NCBI RefSeq assembly: GCF_000959725.1
Contig: NZ_CP009321.1
Span: 62,001-126,000, forward strand
Direction: 5' to 3'
From: Burkholderia gladioli
Lineage (GTDB): Bacteria; Pseudomonadota; Gammaproteobacteria; Burkholderiales; Burkholderiaceae
Length of the DNA stretch: 64,000 nt
Shown: positions 50,469 to 60,991 of the stretch, piece after piece
Layout: each line of letters begins with the position of its first letter
Position numbering within the stretch: position 1 is the stretch's first letter
Notes under the pieces: model-generated
What the model saw: only the letters and a program-made list of their open reading frames with translations
The model's database searches: none
Told to the model about the DNA's origin: nothing
Translations under genes and position numbers: made by a program

Positions 50469-53400
50469 TCACAATTCAGAAAGAACGGACCTCCATGGCA
50501 TATCCCTGGAGGCATTTTGCAACGTCTCCCTTATAGTTTGAAGCTGATCAAGAACGGCTTGTTTTCCGCCCAAGTCGGCATTCTGAATAAGTTGATTGAC
50601 CTTTTGGAAGTAAGTATTTGGATGCTTGCCATTGTGCAATATCCCCCCGAGATCGTCGGAATTGTTTCGATTCGGCAAGAACACGCCATTCAATTCGGAA
50701 TCTACATCAATGCCATATTTTGCAAGAATGGCGCGAGCCGGTGCAGCTTCTTTCGAAGTATCTCCCACGATATGGTGCGCTGCGGAGTTTGCCGGGCGCG
50801 TGACGCCCGATTTTTCCATGTTGTTGCTCAATTTGACCGAACACCAACCCCACGGATCGATCCATCGTTGGGCGTTGCGGCCGTAGGCGTATAAATTCTC
50901 CCCACCGTACAACCCGATCGGATCCTGACTGACAAACCGACCGACATCCGGATCATAAAACCGGAACGTGTTGTAGTGCAGCCCCGTGCTTTCGTCGGCG
51001 TACTGCCCAGCGAACCTCAGCGGTTGCTCTGTCCGCGCGGCCGGCAGCAGGCTGGCATCCGTCTCGACCCGCCCCCAGGCGCCGTAGCGCCCGGCCCAGG
51101 CCAGCTCGCCCGCCTCGTCCGTCACCTCGAGCGGCGCGCCTACCAGGTCGGTATGGAAGTGATAGATCCGGGCCGGCCGCCGCGCCTGCTCGATGGCGGC
51201 GGCGGCCATCGCCTCGGCCAGCATGGCATCGACCCGCGCCGCAGGCGTGTAAGGCGCATCCGGGCTGTACACGTAGCTGCTCACGCCGGTGTCGCGCACC
51301 TCCTGCGCGAGCCGCAGCCCTTCCCATACGAACCGCTTCGTTTCCTCGCGCAGCGTTACGCCGCGCACGTCGAGCGTCGTATCGGTCTTGGCGATGCGCC
51401 GCCCGAGCGGATCGTAGGCGAAACGCGTCTCCACAACGCCGCGCGCGCCCTGCGTGCGCACGGCCACGAGCCGATCCTGCCCATCGTAGGTGAACTGCTG
51501 GCGCTGATTCGCGCCGCGCAGCTTGGTCGCGAGATTGCCGAACGCGTCGTAGTCGAAGCGCAGGTTCTGCCACATGCGCAGCCGGTTGCCCTCGACATAG
51601 CCGCGGCTGCTGCGTTGCGCATCGTCGAGCAGGTTGCCGGCGGCGTCCCAGGCGAACGATTCGAGCTGCCGGTCGGCGGTGTTGACGCGCTGCGTCAGAT
51701 AGCCGGCCGGATCGTAGCTGAACTGCGTGCTGCCGCGCAGGCTGTCGCTGCTCTCGGCCAGTTCGCCGGCGGCATCGTAGCCATAGTTGCGCCACAGCTG
51801 GCCCTGCCCACGCGCAAGCGCGTCGGGCTGGAAGCCGGCCGATTGCCAGATCTTGCGGCCCAGCAGGTCGTAGGCGGTCCGCTCGGTCAGGCGGCCCTGC
51901 GTGCGCGTCAACTCGCGATGCAGGTCGTCGCGCTCGAAATCGCTAACGACCTGGTCGCCGTGGCGAATCTGGTGCACGTGCCCCGAGCCGTAGCGCAGCA
52001 TCTGCAGCGTCTGCTCGTGTGGCAAGGCGAGCTTCATCACGTGGTCGAGCCCGTCGAGCGTGTATCGGACGCTGCCGTTCGCGCCGTGTTCGGCGGTCAG
52101 CCGCCCGGCCTTGTCGTATTCGAACGTCAGCGTGTCGGGCGCGATGCCGAGCGCCAGCCCGGCCGCGGTCGGCACGCTCGCGACTTCGAGCAGGCGGCCG
52201 CCGGTGTCGCGCGCGTAGCGCGTCACTTCGGTAGGCGTGTGCTGCACGCACAGGTTGCCCATCCGGTCGCGTTCGAAGCGGATCGTGCGCACCGGGCGAT
52301 TGTCTGGAGCGCGATCATCGGCCGTACCGACAATCTCGAGCGCCGTCAGATCGCCGGCCTCGCCGTATTCGAAGCGGCGCAGCACGCCGTCGGGCCGCGT
52401 TTCGCTGATGAGCCGCCCGCCTGCGCTGTACGCGAACGCGTAGCGCGCGTGCCCCTGTTGCAGCTCGCGCAGCCGCCCTTCGGCGTCGTAGTGGTAGCGG
52501 GTTCGCCGCCCAGCCGGATCGACCGCCTCGACGAGTTGCCCGCGCGCATTGCGCAGCGACGTCTGCGTCCGGCCGCCCAGCCCGATGTGCCGGATCATCA
52601 GCCCGGCGGCGTCGTACTCGTAGCTTTCGGAACTGCCGTCGGGATAGGTGACCCGGCGCGCCTCGCCGGTCGGGCGCAGGTCGAACGACACGCGGTGCCC
52701 GAGGGCGTTCTCGCGCGCGAGCGGCAGGCCGAATGCATCGAAAAAATTGCGCGTGGTCTTGCCCGAGCAATCGGTGTACGCCACCAGCTCGCCGAGCCGG
52801 TTCCACTCGAACGTCTTGCGCCCGCCCAGCGCATCGACATGCGCCACCGGCAGCGCGCTCAGTGCCTTCGGATATTCGTAGCGATTCTCCCGGTCGAGCG
52901 GATCACGGGTGACGAGCAGCCGGCCCTGCCGGTCGTATTCGGCGTGCCAGGCGCTGCCGTCGGGCAAGATGATCTCGACGGGCCGCATGCTGTTGCCGTC
53001 GTAGCGCGTTTTCGTGGTGCGGCCGAGCGGATCGGTTTCGGCAACGATGCGGCCGGCGTCGTCGTATTCGAACATCACGGTTCGTTCGCCGGGCAGCGCC
53101 AGCATCACGGGCATGCCGGCATCGTTGTACTTGAGCCCGTAGCGACGGCCGTCGAAATCGAGGTACTCGACGATCTGGAATTGCGCGTCGTAGCGCCATT
53201 GCGCGTGGCGGCCGTCGGCATGCCGCACATGGGTGCGGCGGCCTTCGATGTCGTACTCGAACGCCCAGGCCTCGCCCTCGCTGGTATGGGTGGCGACCAC
53301 TCGCGGCGTGCCGTCGATGGCCTTCCACGTATAGCCCGAGGTGAAACCGAGCGCGTTCGAATGGCTCGTCATGCGCCCGTCGGCATAGGTGAAGCGGCGC

Positions 53401-54707
53401 ACCACCGCGCCGTTCGCGTCGGTCACGGAGGCCATCTGGCCGTTTTCGTCGTAGCCGTAGGCCACGACGAGGCGGCGCTGATCGCCGCTGACGAGCGACA
53501 CCTCGGCGAGCCGCTCGTGCTCCGGCTCGTAATCGAGCACGGCCAGCAAGCCGCCGCAGGTCTGGATTTCACGCACGCGGCCACGGCTGTCGCGCTCGAA
53601 CTGGCACCACTGGCCGGCCTGATCCTCGATCCGGCGCACCCAGCCGATGCGGCCCGAGCCCGGCTCGTAGCGGCCGAAGTCGTAATAGGTTTCGCCGACG
53701 TCGTGGAGGATGTAGCGGCCATCCGGCGTGCAGGTCAGATAGCGCTGATCGGCCTCGCTGAACGCGGCCTGCCCCGGCTTCAGGATCGGGAAGCCGGCCT
53801 CGCGCCCCTGCGCGTCGGTGTACCAGAGCCGACCGTCACGCGCGTGCAGCCGCAGTTCCCACGGCAGCACCCACCCTCGCCCGAGCGTGCCGACGTAATC
53901 GAGGTCGCTCGAATAGAAGCGCCGGATCGCCACCGGCATCGGGCTGGGCACGACGTAATCGGTTTCCGATTCGGCCGGCAGGATCTTGCGCCCGGTGGTG
54001 ACGTCCACCGGGTTGCCGAACATCCCGCCGATCGCGCTGTTGATGGCCGGGCCGATCACGTAGCGGCTCGCCGCCTCGCCGAGCACGTAGCCACCGATGA
54101 ACTTCGCCGCGCACGGCATCACCGCGCGCGACAGCCCGCCCGCTTCCTTGAGCAGGCCACCGAGCCCGCCCACCAGCCCGGCCAGCGCGAACGCCCAGTC
54201 GGTGGCGGTGCGCAGCCACGGCGGCACTTCGTCGTCGATCGGCAGGCAGGTCTGGGTGCCGCCGTGGAAATAGGTGTCGTGCGAGCCGTCCGAGATAGTC
54301 GCGCCGCAGGTGATCTTGTCGTCCTTGCGGGCGGCCGGCTTGCCGTTGATGAAGATGTTGGTGGAGCCCTGCGCGACGAGCGGCGTCGGGTTGTGCTTGC
54401 TGCACGTCACGCTGCTGAGCGTGGCGTAGGCGGCCTGCTTGCCGTTCACGTAGACGTTCGGCGAGCCGAGCGTGATTGCGCCGGATTGCGAACTGAACAT
54501 CTTCCCGATCGATTCCCCTAGCGACAACAGCACCTGCGCGCCGATGCCGGCGGCCATGCCGGCCAGCAGCGCCACGCCGAAGCCGCAGGTGAACGTGGCG
54601 AACGCCACGGCGGCAATCAGGGCGATGCCGAGGACGGCGCCCACCAGAAAGCCGGTGAGCGCGCTGGTGTGCTCGATCGGATCGGTGACGCGGGCCGCTT
54701 CGTACAC
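50469..54707 (-). CDS. rhs: Rhs effector with N-terminal PAAR and C-terminal AHH nuclease
   Basis: The 1412-residue T6SS polymorphic toxin has N-terminal transmembrane helices at about 17-70 ([20 protein letters not shown]). A PAAR-like region follows at about 80-160 ([16 protein letters not shown], then [11 protein letters not shown]). A DUF6531 segment and a long YD-repeat shell span about 235-1250. The cleavage-site region [17 protein letters not shown]...WIDPWGW lies near 1270-1287. The last 124 residues carry [10 protein letters not shown] near 1309, the AHH/HNH-type nuclease motif. The PAAR tip loads on VgrG and the TM region needs the EagR-type chaperone encoded next. The toxin end has lower GC, a sign of tip exchange. 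Confidence 0.92.
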   Translation of the reverse strand: MYEAARVTDPIEHTSALTGFLVGAVLGIALIAAVAFATFTCGFGVALLAGMAAGIGAQVLLSLGESIGKMFSSQSGAITLGSPNVYVNGKQAAYATLSSVTCSKHNPTPLVAQGSTNIFINGKPAARKDDKITCGATISDGSHDTYFHGGTQTCLPIDDEVPPWLRTATDWAFALAGLVGGLGGLLKEAGGLSRAVMPCAAKFIGGYVLGEAASRYVIGPAINSAIGGMFGNPVDVTTGRKILPAESETDYVVPSPMPVAIRRFYSSDLDYVGTLGRGWVLPWELRLHARDGRLWYTDAQGREAGFPILKPGQAAFSEADQRYLTCTPDGRYILHDVGETYYDFGRYEPGSGRIGWVRRIEDQAGQWCQFERDSRGRVREIQTCGGLLAVLDYEPEHERLAEVSLVSGDQRRLVVAYGYDENGQMASVTDANGAVVRRFTYADGRMTSHSNALGFTSGYTWKAIDGTPRVVATHTSEGEAWAFEYDIEGRRTHVRHADGRHAQWRYDAQFQIVEYLDFDGRRYGLKYNDAGMPVMLALPGERTVMFEYDDAGRIVAETDPLGRTTKTRYDGNSMRPVEIILPDGSAWHAEYDRQGRLLVTRDPLDRENRYEYPKALSALPVAHVDALGGRKTFEWNRLGELVAYTDCSGKTTRNFFDAFGLPLARENALGHRVSFDLRPTGEARRVTYPDGSSESYEYDAAGLMIRHIGLGGRTQTSLRNARGQLVEAVDPAGRRTRYHYDAEGRLRELQQGHARYAFAYSAGGRLISETRPDGVLRRFEYGEAGDLTALEIVGTADDRAPDNRPVRTIRFERDRMGNLCVQHTPTEVTRYARDTGGRLLEVASVPTAAGLALGIAPDTLTFEYDKAGRLTAEHGANGSVRYTLDGLDHVMKLALPHEQTLQMLRYGSGHVHQIRHGDQVVSDFERDDLHRELTRTQGRLTERTAYDLLGRKIWQSAGFQPDALARGQGQLWRNYGYDAAGELAESSDSLRGSTQFSYDPAGYLTQRVNTADRQLESFAWDAAGNLLDDAQRSSRGYVEGNRLRMWQNLRFDYDAFGNLATKLRGANQRQQFTYDGQDRLVAVRTQGARGVVETRFAYDPLGRRIAKTDTTLDVRGVTLREETKRFVWEGLRLAQEVRDTGVSSYVYSPDAPYTPAARVDAMLAEAMAAAAIEQARRPARIYHFHTDLVGAPLEVTDEAGELAWAGRYGAWGRVETDASLLPAARTEQPLRFAGQYADESTGLHYNTFRFYDPDVGRFVSQDPIGLYGGENLYAYGRNAQRWIDPWGWCSVKLSNNMEKSGVTRPANSAAHHIVGDTSKEAAPARAILAKYGIDVDSELNGVFLPNRNNSDDLGGILHNGKHPNTYFQKVNQLIQNADLGGKQAVLDQLQTIRETLQNASRDMPWRSVLSEL

Positions 54708-54728
54708 GATACGTCTCCTTTGCGCGGG

Positions 54729-55199
54729 TCAGGCCTGGTTCGGTGCCGGTTCCGGCGCATCCGGCCGATAGCTGTCGAGCCAGTCCCGCCAGAGTGCGTT
54801 GTAGGTGTCGCCGAAGCTCCTCCCGCTCGACGCCGTGAAGATCAACACGCGCCCCGGCGCGACGACGAACGCCGCCTGCCGCTGGAACACAGTTTTCGCG
54901 CCGTTGCGGTAGGCGGTGTCGATCCGTTCGCCGGCGATGCCGCCGTCTTCCGCGCCGAGCCGCTCGGCCGCGCGCGCGATCAGGCGATAACCCTGCAGCC
55001 GCGATTTGAGCAACCCGCTCTGACGATCGACGTAGGCGTCCAGCGCTTCGCCGTCCTTCAGCCAGTCACGCGCGATGCTGAGGTTCGGCTGCGCGGCCAG
55101 GTCGGCCGGCACGAAGAGATTGGTGGTCCTATCCTCGAAACCCGCCGGCAGCGTGATGCTGCCTTCGTGGATGCGGATACGGTTGTCGGAATCCGTCAT
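54729..55199 (-). CDS. EagR-type T6SS chaperone (DcrB/DUF1795)
   Basis: The 156-residue protein starts at ATG 55199 (MTDSDNRIRIHEGSITLPAG). It matches the DUF1795/DcrB fold of Eag chaperones, with QRQAAFVVAPGRVLIFTASS and GDTYNALWRDWLDSYRP at the end. Eag proteins cover the transmembrane helices of Rhs-PAAR effectors before loading. It ends 21 bases before the rhs start, which itself has an N-terminal TM region, so the pairing is well supported. Confidence 0.88.
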   Translation of the reverse strand: MTDSDNRIRIHEGSITLPAGFEDRTTNLFVPADLAAQPNLSIARDWLKDGEALDAYVDRQSGLLKSRLQGYRLIARAAERLGAEDGGIAGERIDTAYRNGAKTVFQRQAAFVVAPGRVLIFTASSGRSFGDTYNALWRDWLDSYRPDAPEPAPNQA

Positions 55200-55251
55200 G
55201 CAAACTGCCCGTGTCAGAAAAAATCGAATGAAGCGAAGGCTCGCGCGCGAG

Positions 55252-55686
55252 TCAGTGCGTCGCGGCGGCGCTCCGGCGCTGGCGCAGGCTGCCCAGCAGC
55301 AACGCCGCCAGCGCCAGCAACCACACATAAAAACCGATCCCGAGGCCGGCGATCGGCGTCGCTTTGGCCTCGTTGAAATACCAGTCCTTCGTGAAGAACG
55401 AACACAGCGCGCACGCCAGCGCGGCGCCGCCGAACGCCGCGGCCCGGCCGTCGCGGCGCCGCGCGAACTGCACGGCCGCGAACAGGTAGAGCGGATTGGC
55501 CAGCCACGCCGGATTAAGCGTCAGCAGACCAAACCAGCCCTGCCCGAGCAGCGCCAGGCCGCTCAGCGCCGGCTCCTTGTCGAAATACATCGCCGGCAGC
55601 AGCAGCGACAGCAGATAGCCGACCACCGACGCGCCCAGCACCGCGCGCCGGCCAACGGCCGACAGCGCCTCGATCGGATCAGCCAT
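55252..55686 (-). CDS. four-pass membrane protein in the T6SS locus
   Basis: The 144-residue protein starts at ATG 55686, overlapping the stop of the ankyrin gene by one base. Hydrophobic segments are near residues 15-32, 40-57, 80-95 and 110-130. No family is recognised. It could be a second immunity factor that protects the membrane against the lipase effector; this is inferred from position. Confidence 0.6.
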   Translation of the reverse strand: MADPIEALSAVGRRAVLGASVVGYLLSLLLPAMYFDKEPALSGLALLGQGWFGLLTLNPAWLANPLYLFAAVQFARRRDGRAAAFGGAALACALCSFFTKDWYFNEAKATPIAGLGIGFYVWLLALAALLLGSLRQRRSAAATH

Positions 55687-56555
55687 CAGTCGGCCTGACC
55701 GGCCGGCGTCACGACCTTCTCGCCGCGCGCGCGCATGGCCGCGCGCTGGGCCTTCGGATCGAGCGGCGGCCACGGCGCGCCGGCCGCAACGATCTTGCGG
55801 CGGATCTGCTCGATGCGCGCGGCGGCCGGCGAATCGGGTGTCGCGTGATTCTTCAGTTCGTTCTGCAGTACCCAACCGTACGACACGCCCAGCTCGCTGG
55901 CGACCTTCGGATCGGCGCCGTGAGCAAGCAGGTAATCGACGGTGTCCCACTGCTGGATCATCGTCGCCTGAAACAACGCCGTCTTGCCGAGCGAATCGCG
56001 CGCGTTGACGTTCGCCTTATGTTCGATCAGCACCTTCAGTTGCGGCAGCAGCTTGTTCTCGGTCACCTCGAACAGCATCGGCGTGTCGCCGTTATAGAGC
56101 CAGTTCGGATCCAGGCCGCCGTCCAGCAGCACGCGCAGCAGGTTCGGCGTATCGGCGCGCAGCGAGAGTTCGGCGACCGAGCCGCCGTCGGGGCCGAGGC
56201 TCGCCTTCGGATCGGCGCCGTTCTTCAGCAGCACCGAGATGATCTGGTAGCGCGGGCTGGACGCGTCGTTCTTGACCGGCACGATTTCCTGCACGGCGTA
56301 CGACAGCAGCGTGGTGTGCTTCGCGCCGGGCGTGTTCAGGTCCGTCTTCGGCGCGAGCTGCTGCACGCTGCCGAGGTTGCCGTCGTGAATGGCCTGGGCC
56401 AGCGTGAGCTGCTGCCCCGAAAAGAATTCTTCCGGCGCATAGCGTTTGAAGCCAGTCATGGTGATCCCTTGCGCTTGAGTGGGCCAGCCGAGCGGCAGCG
56501 CCGCGCCGATCAGCGCGGCGACGGTGCCGGCGGCGATTGCATTCTTGTATCGCAT
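55686..56555 (-). CDS. exported ankyrin-repeat protein, probable lipase immunity
   Basis: The 289-residue protein has an N-terminal signal peptide (NAIAAGTVAALIGAALPLGW) and ankyrin repeats from about 50 to 230 (HTTLLSYAVQEIV, QIISVLLKNGADPKAS, LLRVLLDGGLDPNWLYNGDT, KTALFQATMIQQWDTVDYLL). It starts exactly at the VgrG stop (one-base overlap). Ankyrin proteins are known immunity partners of T6SS lipases. A periplasmic location fits a lipase that acts there. Confidence 0.85.
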   Translation of the reverse strand: MRYKNAIAAGTVAALIGAALPLGWPTQAQGITMTGFKRYAPEEFFSGQQLTLAQAIHDGNLGSVQQLAPKTDLNTPGAKHTTLLSYAVQEIVPVKNDASSPRYQIISVLLKNGADPKASLGPDGGSVAELSLRADTPNLLRVLLDGGLDPNWLYNGDTPMLFEVTENKLLPQLKVLIEHKANVNARDSLGKTALFQATMIQQWDTVDYLLAHGADPKVASELGVSYGWVLQNELKNHATPDSPAAARIEQIRRKIVAAGAPWPPLDPKAQRAAMRARGEKVVTPAGQAD

Positions 56556-59545
56556 CAGTTCGATGAGTTCAGATGGGAGGCGAGATTCAGCTCGTCCTTG
56601 GAAACCTGCTCGCCCAGGCCGTTCGACACCTCGCCCATCAAATGGCGGCCGACGGTGGTCACGCTGGTCCCGTCGAGCGTCACCGGGGTGCCGACCGCCT
56701 TCGGCATCAGCGTGGCCGTGGCGTCGCTGATCGGGCCGAGGCGGCCTTCCTGCATGCCCGTCAGGATATCGCCGTCGACGCGGTAGGCGGTGATGTTGCT
56801 CGCCTGCGCGGTGCCGCCGTATTGCGCGACCGTGCCCGGATCGAGCCCCGCCGCGTTGAACGTGATGGCAGACGAGCCGCTGGCTTCCGAGGCGGCCGAA
56901 GCCAGCCCGCCGCCGAGCGAGTGGCCCGTTAAATCGACGCCCGACGCTGCGCCCGAAGCCTGAAGGTCCTTGCCGATCGTGACGGCATTGCGGTAGTACG
57001 GCGAATCGTCGCCGAGGCCCTGCGCGAGGTTGTTGCTCATGTCCTCACCGAACAATTGCTGCGTGCCCTTGAACGCGATGGCCGGCTTCATGGTGTCGCC
57101 GAACACGGCCGGGTCGGGCGCGTACATCTGCGCGCCGAAGTTGCTGCCGGGCTTCTGCAGGTCGCTCGGCTTGAGGCCGTAGGCCTTGAGCGCCTCGGGA
57201 TCGTTGCCGATCGCCTTCCAGCCGGTGGGCGGCGGATCGTTCGGGTGATAGACGTGATCGGCCAGCTTGGCGAGCTGCTGCGCCTTGAGTGACTGGGCCA
57301 GCTTCGAGGCCGCCGCGCGCGTGGCCGGGTCCGAGCTGGCGAGTCCCTGAGCGATCATGGCCTGCGCGGCGGCCCACTGCAGCGCCAGCGCCTGCTCGGG
57401 CGTCTGCACGCTGCCCTGGTTCAGGTGGATGACCGGGCCGTCGAGATAGATGCCGTTCGCGTTGATCAGGATCGTCGACGGGCCGTGGCTCAGCTTGATG
57501 CTGTCGGGCGTCATGGTCACGACGCTTTCGCCCACGCGGTGCTCGATGCCGTCGCTGGCCTGGTGGCTCTGCATACCGGGGCCGGCCTTGCTGGCGATCG
57601 CCTTGGTATTGATGACGTTCGCCGAGGTGTCGCGGGTCAGCGCGATCGTCTCGGTCATGCCGCCTTCGAGGATCCGTTTGGATTCGCTGCCCTTGAGCAG
57701 CGAGACGGTACGCGGGCCGGCCTCGACGGTATGCGTCTCGGCGTCCTTGATGACCGTGTTCATGTCCTTCTGGGCGTGCAGGAACACTTCCTGGCTGCCG
57801 TTCACGTCGGAGAAGCGCAGTTCGTTCGAACCTTCGCCCTTGTGCGTCTGGCTCTTGATGCCCATCGTCTGGCCAGCCGCGCCGTGGTACGGGTTGCCCT
57901 GCTCGCCGTTGAACACGCGGCCGACGATCACCGGGTTGTCCGGGTCGCCCTGATTGAACGCCACCAGCACTTCCTGGCCAATCCGCGGAATCGCGGCCGC
58001 GCCCCAGCCGGCCCCGGCCCATGGCTGCGACACCCGGATCCACATCGAATCGGAGCCATCGAGCTTGCCGCGCCGGTCCCACAGGAAATGCAGCTTCACG
58101 CAGCTGCCGTTGGTATGGATCTGCTCGCCCTTCGGGCCCACCACGATGGCCGATTGCGTGCCCTGGATCAGCGGCTTGGGCGTGACGCGCCGCGCGCTGT
58201 AGGCGACTTTCTGCGGCAGCAGCACGAAGCTGTTGCGGTACGGTAGCTTGGCCGCGTGCGCGGTGTAGTCGTTGACCGCCTCGTGGCGCACCTGCAGGAT
58301 CACGTAGGCCTGATTGTCGGCCGCCACAGGGTGGCCCGTCACGCTGACGCTGCCGGCCGTGGTCATGCGCCATGCGTAGCCCTGGCCCGTGTAGCGCTGT
58401 CCCTCCGCCTCCTCAGCCTCGATGGCCTGGAGCGCGTAGCGGTCGCCGTCGGCGGCGTGATCGTAGAGCGATTGATGTTCGAAACGCTCGGTCGTGGCGA
58501 GCCGTGCGTATTTGAGCGTCGATTCGACTTCCACCATCATCAGCGGCGACGACGGCGTCTGATGGTTGAAGTCGCGATAGACGATCTTGCCGACGCCGAA
58601 ATGGCCACCCTGGTTGAGCTGGTCGATGCCGTTGTATTCGCTCGACGCACTGTCGGCGTAGGGCACGCTGGCCAGCCCCTCAATGGGGCGGAACATGGCG
58701 TTGCTGTCGCCGATCACGAGGGTGTGCTTGTCCTTCTCGTAGCGGTGCGTCCAGATCAGCCCCTCCTGCTCCATCAGCCGGGCGCAGAAGTTGTAATAGG
58801 ACTCCTGGTACATCACCACGTATTCGAGCGGCTTTTGCTCGGAATGGATGTCGAACGCGAAATCGCTGAAGCCGTGATCGGCAAACACGGTCGACAGGAT
58901 GGCCTGCGCCGTCTGCTCCTGGAAGATCCGGCAATCGGTCGAGCGCGTCAGGAACCAGAACCACGGCACCACCGACATGTGGTACTGGGTCACGCTGCCC
59001 GGGTTGCCGACGCGGTCGAACGACGCCACGAAGCCGTCGAAATACCGCGTCTCGTCGCCGCTCACGGCGGTGGCGGCGGCCAGCAGCGATTGCCGGGATT
59101 GCGGGTCGAACCTGAGCCGGACCTGCTGGCCGATCAGGTCGGCCGGCTTCAGATCGTTGCGGTGCGAAAGCAGATCGAGGTGCATCTCAGGCAGCCGGTT
59201 GACGTGCTCGTCGACCACCGCCACGCTCACCAGCAGCACGTCCTCGCCGAGGGGCGTGTCGAGCGTGACGTAGCGGTTCATCTGCGTGAGCCTCGCCGTG
59301 CTGCCCACTGCCTGATTGATCGAATCGGCAATCGCAGCCGGCGGCCGCTGCAACAGCGAGAAGCCCGTCTGCGCCAATTGCGCGGCGCGCTGCACGGTAT
59401 CGACGTGACCGGCAAGCGCGGCCACCGGGCCGACCTGGCTAGCGATAGTGGTGGCAAGCGAACCCGCCAGTCCGCCGAGTCCCGCGGGTGCTCCCTGCAG
59501 GCTCGCAAAGCTGGACAGGACGCCGCCTGGCGACGCCGTACTCAT
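56555..59545 (-). CDS. vgrG: VgrG spike with C-terminal lipase domain
   Basis: The 996-residue evolved VgrG has a gp27-like base (about 70-400), an OB/gp5-like domain (about 450-545), a DUF2345 repeat region (about 560-720, ending HLNQGSVQTPEQA) and a lipase-type C-terminal part (about 780-996). The nucleophile elbow GHSLGG is at 874-879 (Ser876), with probable Asp in YRVDGDIL (924-926) and His in GRHLMGE (968). It forms the T6SS spike and delivers the lipase to target cells. Immunity candidates follow immediately. Confidence 0.93.
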   Translation of the reverse strand: MSTASPGGVLSSFASLQGAPAGLGGLAGSLATTIASQVGPVAALAGHVDTVQRAAQLAQTGFSLLQRPPAAIADSINQAVGSTARLTQMNRYVTLDTPLGEDVLLVSVAVVDEHVNRLPEMHLDLLSHRNDLKPADLIGQQVRLRFDPQSRQSLLAAATAVSGDETRYFDGFVASFDRVGNPGSVTQYHMSVVPWFWFLTRSTDCRIFQEQTAQAILSTVFADHGFSDFAFDIHSEQKPLEYVVMYQESYYNFCARLMEQEGLIWTHRYEKDKHTLVIGDSNAMFRPIEGLASVPYADSASSEYNGIDQLNQGGHFGVGKIVYRDFNHQTPSSPLMMVEVESTLKYARLATTERFEHQSLYDHAADGDRYALQAIEAEEAEGQRYTGQGYAWRMTTAGSVSVTGHPVAADNQAYVILQVRHEAVNDYTAHAAKLPYRNSFVLLPQKVAYSARRVTPKPLIQGTQSAIVVGPKGEQIHTNGSCVKLHFLWDRRGKLDGSDSMWIRVSQPWAGAGWGAAAIPRIGQEVLVAFNQGDPDNPVIVGRVFNGEQGNPYHGAAGQTMGIKSQTHKGEGSNELRFSDVNGSQEVFLHAQKDMNTVIKDAETHTVEAGPRTVSLLKGSESKRILEGGMTETIALTRDTSANVINTKAIASKAGPGMQSHQASDGIEHRVGESVVTMTPDSIKLSHGPSTILINANGIYLDGPVIHLNQGSVQTPEQALALQWAAAQAMIAQGLASSDPATRAAASKLAQSLKAQQLAKLADHVYHPNDPPPTGWKAIGNDPEALKAYGLKPSDLQKPGSNFGAQMYAPDPAVFGDTMKPAIAFKGTQQLFGEDMSNNLAQGLGDDSPYYRNAVTIGKDLQASGAASGVDLTGHSLGGGLASAASEASGSSAITFNAAGLDPGTVAQYGGTAQASNITAYRVDGDILTGMQEGRLGPISDATATLMPKAVGTPVTLDGTSVTTVGRHLMGEVSNGLGEQVSKDELNLASHLNSSN

Positions 59546-60055
59546 GTCTTTCCTTCTTCTCAGGTTCTGCCCCGTAGGATCCTTCTCTGCATGGCACCGA
59601 AACTTTAGGGGAAAAACGAAAGAAACGGTAAACGTTGAATTGATGTTTCAATCGATTCGGCAATTTTGACTTGACGCCAAACGAACCCCGGATTTTCTCG
59701 GTACGATTTTTCGCATGGCAGTTGATAAAATCCCCACGGTATCAACGAGATTGATTTCGAGGCAGTCGATAATTTCCGCGCGATGACACGCTGCGATGCA
59801 ACATCGGATTAATAGAATATCAGCGCCCATCACAGCAATCGACGACAGCCGTGTTGTAGGCGGCCTTTCAGTAAAGATGTCTCGCCGGCGCCACAATATC
59901 CGCCGTGCCCGAGCATCTTCCCGGTATGACATCTTCCTTCTGCCAAACACCGACGATTTTGAGCCTTCATTAGGTTCGGCGCTCCTGCTGATCCACAGCA
60001 TTCCCGAAGACATTGTCAAATTAATAATGCGGAAACGCACAGCGCAGCCGGATCT
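59546..60055 (-). other. AT-richer intergenic region
   Basis: These 510 bases are clearly lower in GC than the flanks and lie upstream of vgrG. Open frames in it have no ribosome binding site and poor composition. It probably holds the vgrG promoter; I see no defined element. Confidence 0.4.
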
Positions 60056-60937
60056 CTATATTGCCGCGACGACCGTCACCCGCACGAGACCTCCCATTCG
60101 GTCGTCGTAGTGAGATGCAAGGACCACTTCCGTGTCCCCGCGAGTCCGAGCATGGACCTGATAGAGGGCCGACGCGACCTCCCCTAGCCGAAGCGTCTCC
60201 GCGCCGCTCACGATCACCAAAATGCCTGACGCCGTGCTCAACGACATTTCGCTGGTCGCCTCGATAGCGTCCCTCGTCGCCTGGAAAATGCGCTCCGGCC
60301 CGGCAGCGAAGCCGACGCCCAGGACGCCGCGGCGGCCGGCCGTGAACACCCCCCTCACGTCCAAAAATTCGCTGCCGGCGGGCATGGCGACCTTGCGGCT
60401 CCCCCCTGGGTCGCCCCTAGTCGCGGTCCGGTAAATCTGAAGAAGGGACTCCAGAACGCTAAGGTGAGGGAATTCGGGAGTGACGACGATGGCATCGACG
60501 ACGGCTGCGAGACCGGCAGTCGCGCGCTGGACGGTCTCCCGGTCCGCGGCCGCTCCGTGCATCACGATCGCAACTGTGCGCAAGCCAATCGCGCGTCTGG
60601 CGGCGCCAACATTCTCCCCGAGCTGAAGCGCGCGGGGCTCGGCGGACGCGATGAGCAAGAACACAAGATCCGGCTGCGAATCGAGATCCGGCCCGGGCTG
60701 GGCTCGCCGAAGCGTTGCATCGGAGAGCGTGTCGGCATCGCGATCGCCGTTCGACCGCGCGATGGCGCCCGAGCTCGCGTGCCTGGCCAGCGCCCGGGCC
60801 AACGCGGCGCCAATGCGGCCGACGCCCACCAGATCGCTCACCGGTCGATATAAATCGGATCTGCCGGTCGGCTCCGCCGATACGGCGCTGTCCTGCACCG
60901 GCTTTCCCGCGTTCTCATCGCATGCTGACATCGTCAT
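60056..60937 (-). CDS. FtsZ-like protein lacking the tubulin GTP motif
   Basis: The 293-residue protein starts at ATG 60937 (an in-frame ATG lies two codons later). The second half follows the FtsZ C-terminal domain closely: GVLGVGFAAGPERIFQATRD, SGILVIVSGAETLRLGEVAS and a final GGLVRVTVVAAI. In the first half, the place of the GGGTGTG signature is LVFLLIASAEPRALQLGENV, without the Gly-rich loop. It probably does not bind GTP in the usual way. It is transcribed divergently from an XRE-type gene. Its function is unknown. Confidence 0.7.
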   Translation of the reverse strand: MTMSACDENAGKPVQDSAVSAEPTGRSDLYRPVSDLVGVGRIGAALARALARHASSGAIARSNGDRDADTLSDATLRRAQPGPDLDSQPDLVFLLIASAEPRALQLGENVGAARRAIGLRTVAIVMHGAAADRETVQRATAGLAAVVDAIVVTPEFPHLSVLESLLQIYRTATRGDPGGSRKVAMPAGSEFLDVRGVFTAGRRGVLGVGFAAGPERIFQATRDAIEATSEMSLSTASGILVIVSGAETLRLGEVASALYQVHARTRGDTEVVLASHYDDRMGGLVRVTVVAAI

Positions 60938-60971
60938 ATCCTCGAAGCGCACCGGGTGCGCGCAATGCAAG

Positions 60972-60982
60972 GTTAAATTAAC
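60972..60982. promoter_or_regulatory. operator-like palindrome in divergent promoter
   Basis: GTTAA-A-TTAAC lies between the FtsZ-like gene and the XRE gene; GGTTAATATTA follows nearby. It could be a site for the XRE regulator. Confidence 0.35.
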
Positions 60983-60991
60983 AAAGAATGC

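Noticed and set aside
50976..54521. Very long open frame on the plus strand opposite rhs
   Set aside because: It is the antisense shadow of the GC-rich YD repeats; it is Arg/Ala/Gly-rich with no domain, and the minus strand encodes a clear Rhs protein.
59648..60110. Open frames on both strands in the AT-richer gap upstream of vgrG
   Set aside because: They overlap each other, lack ribosome binding sites and have biased, non-protein-like composition.
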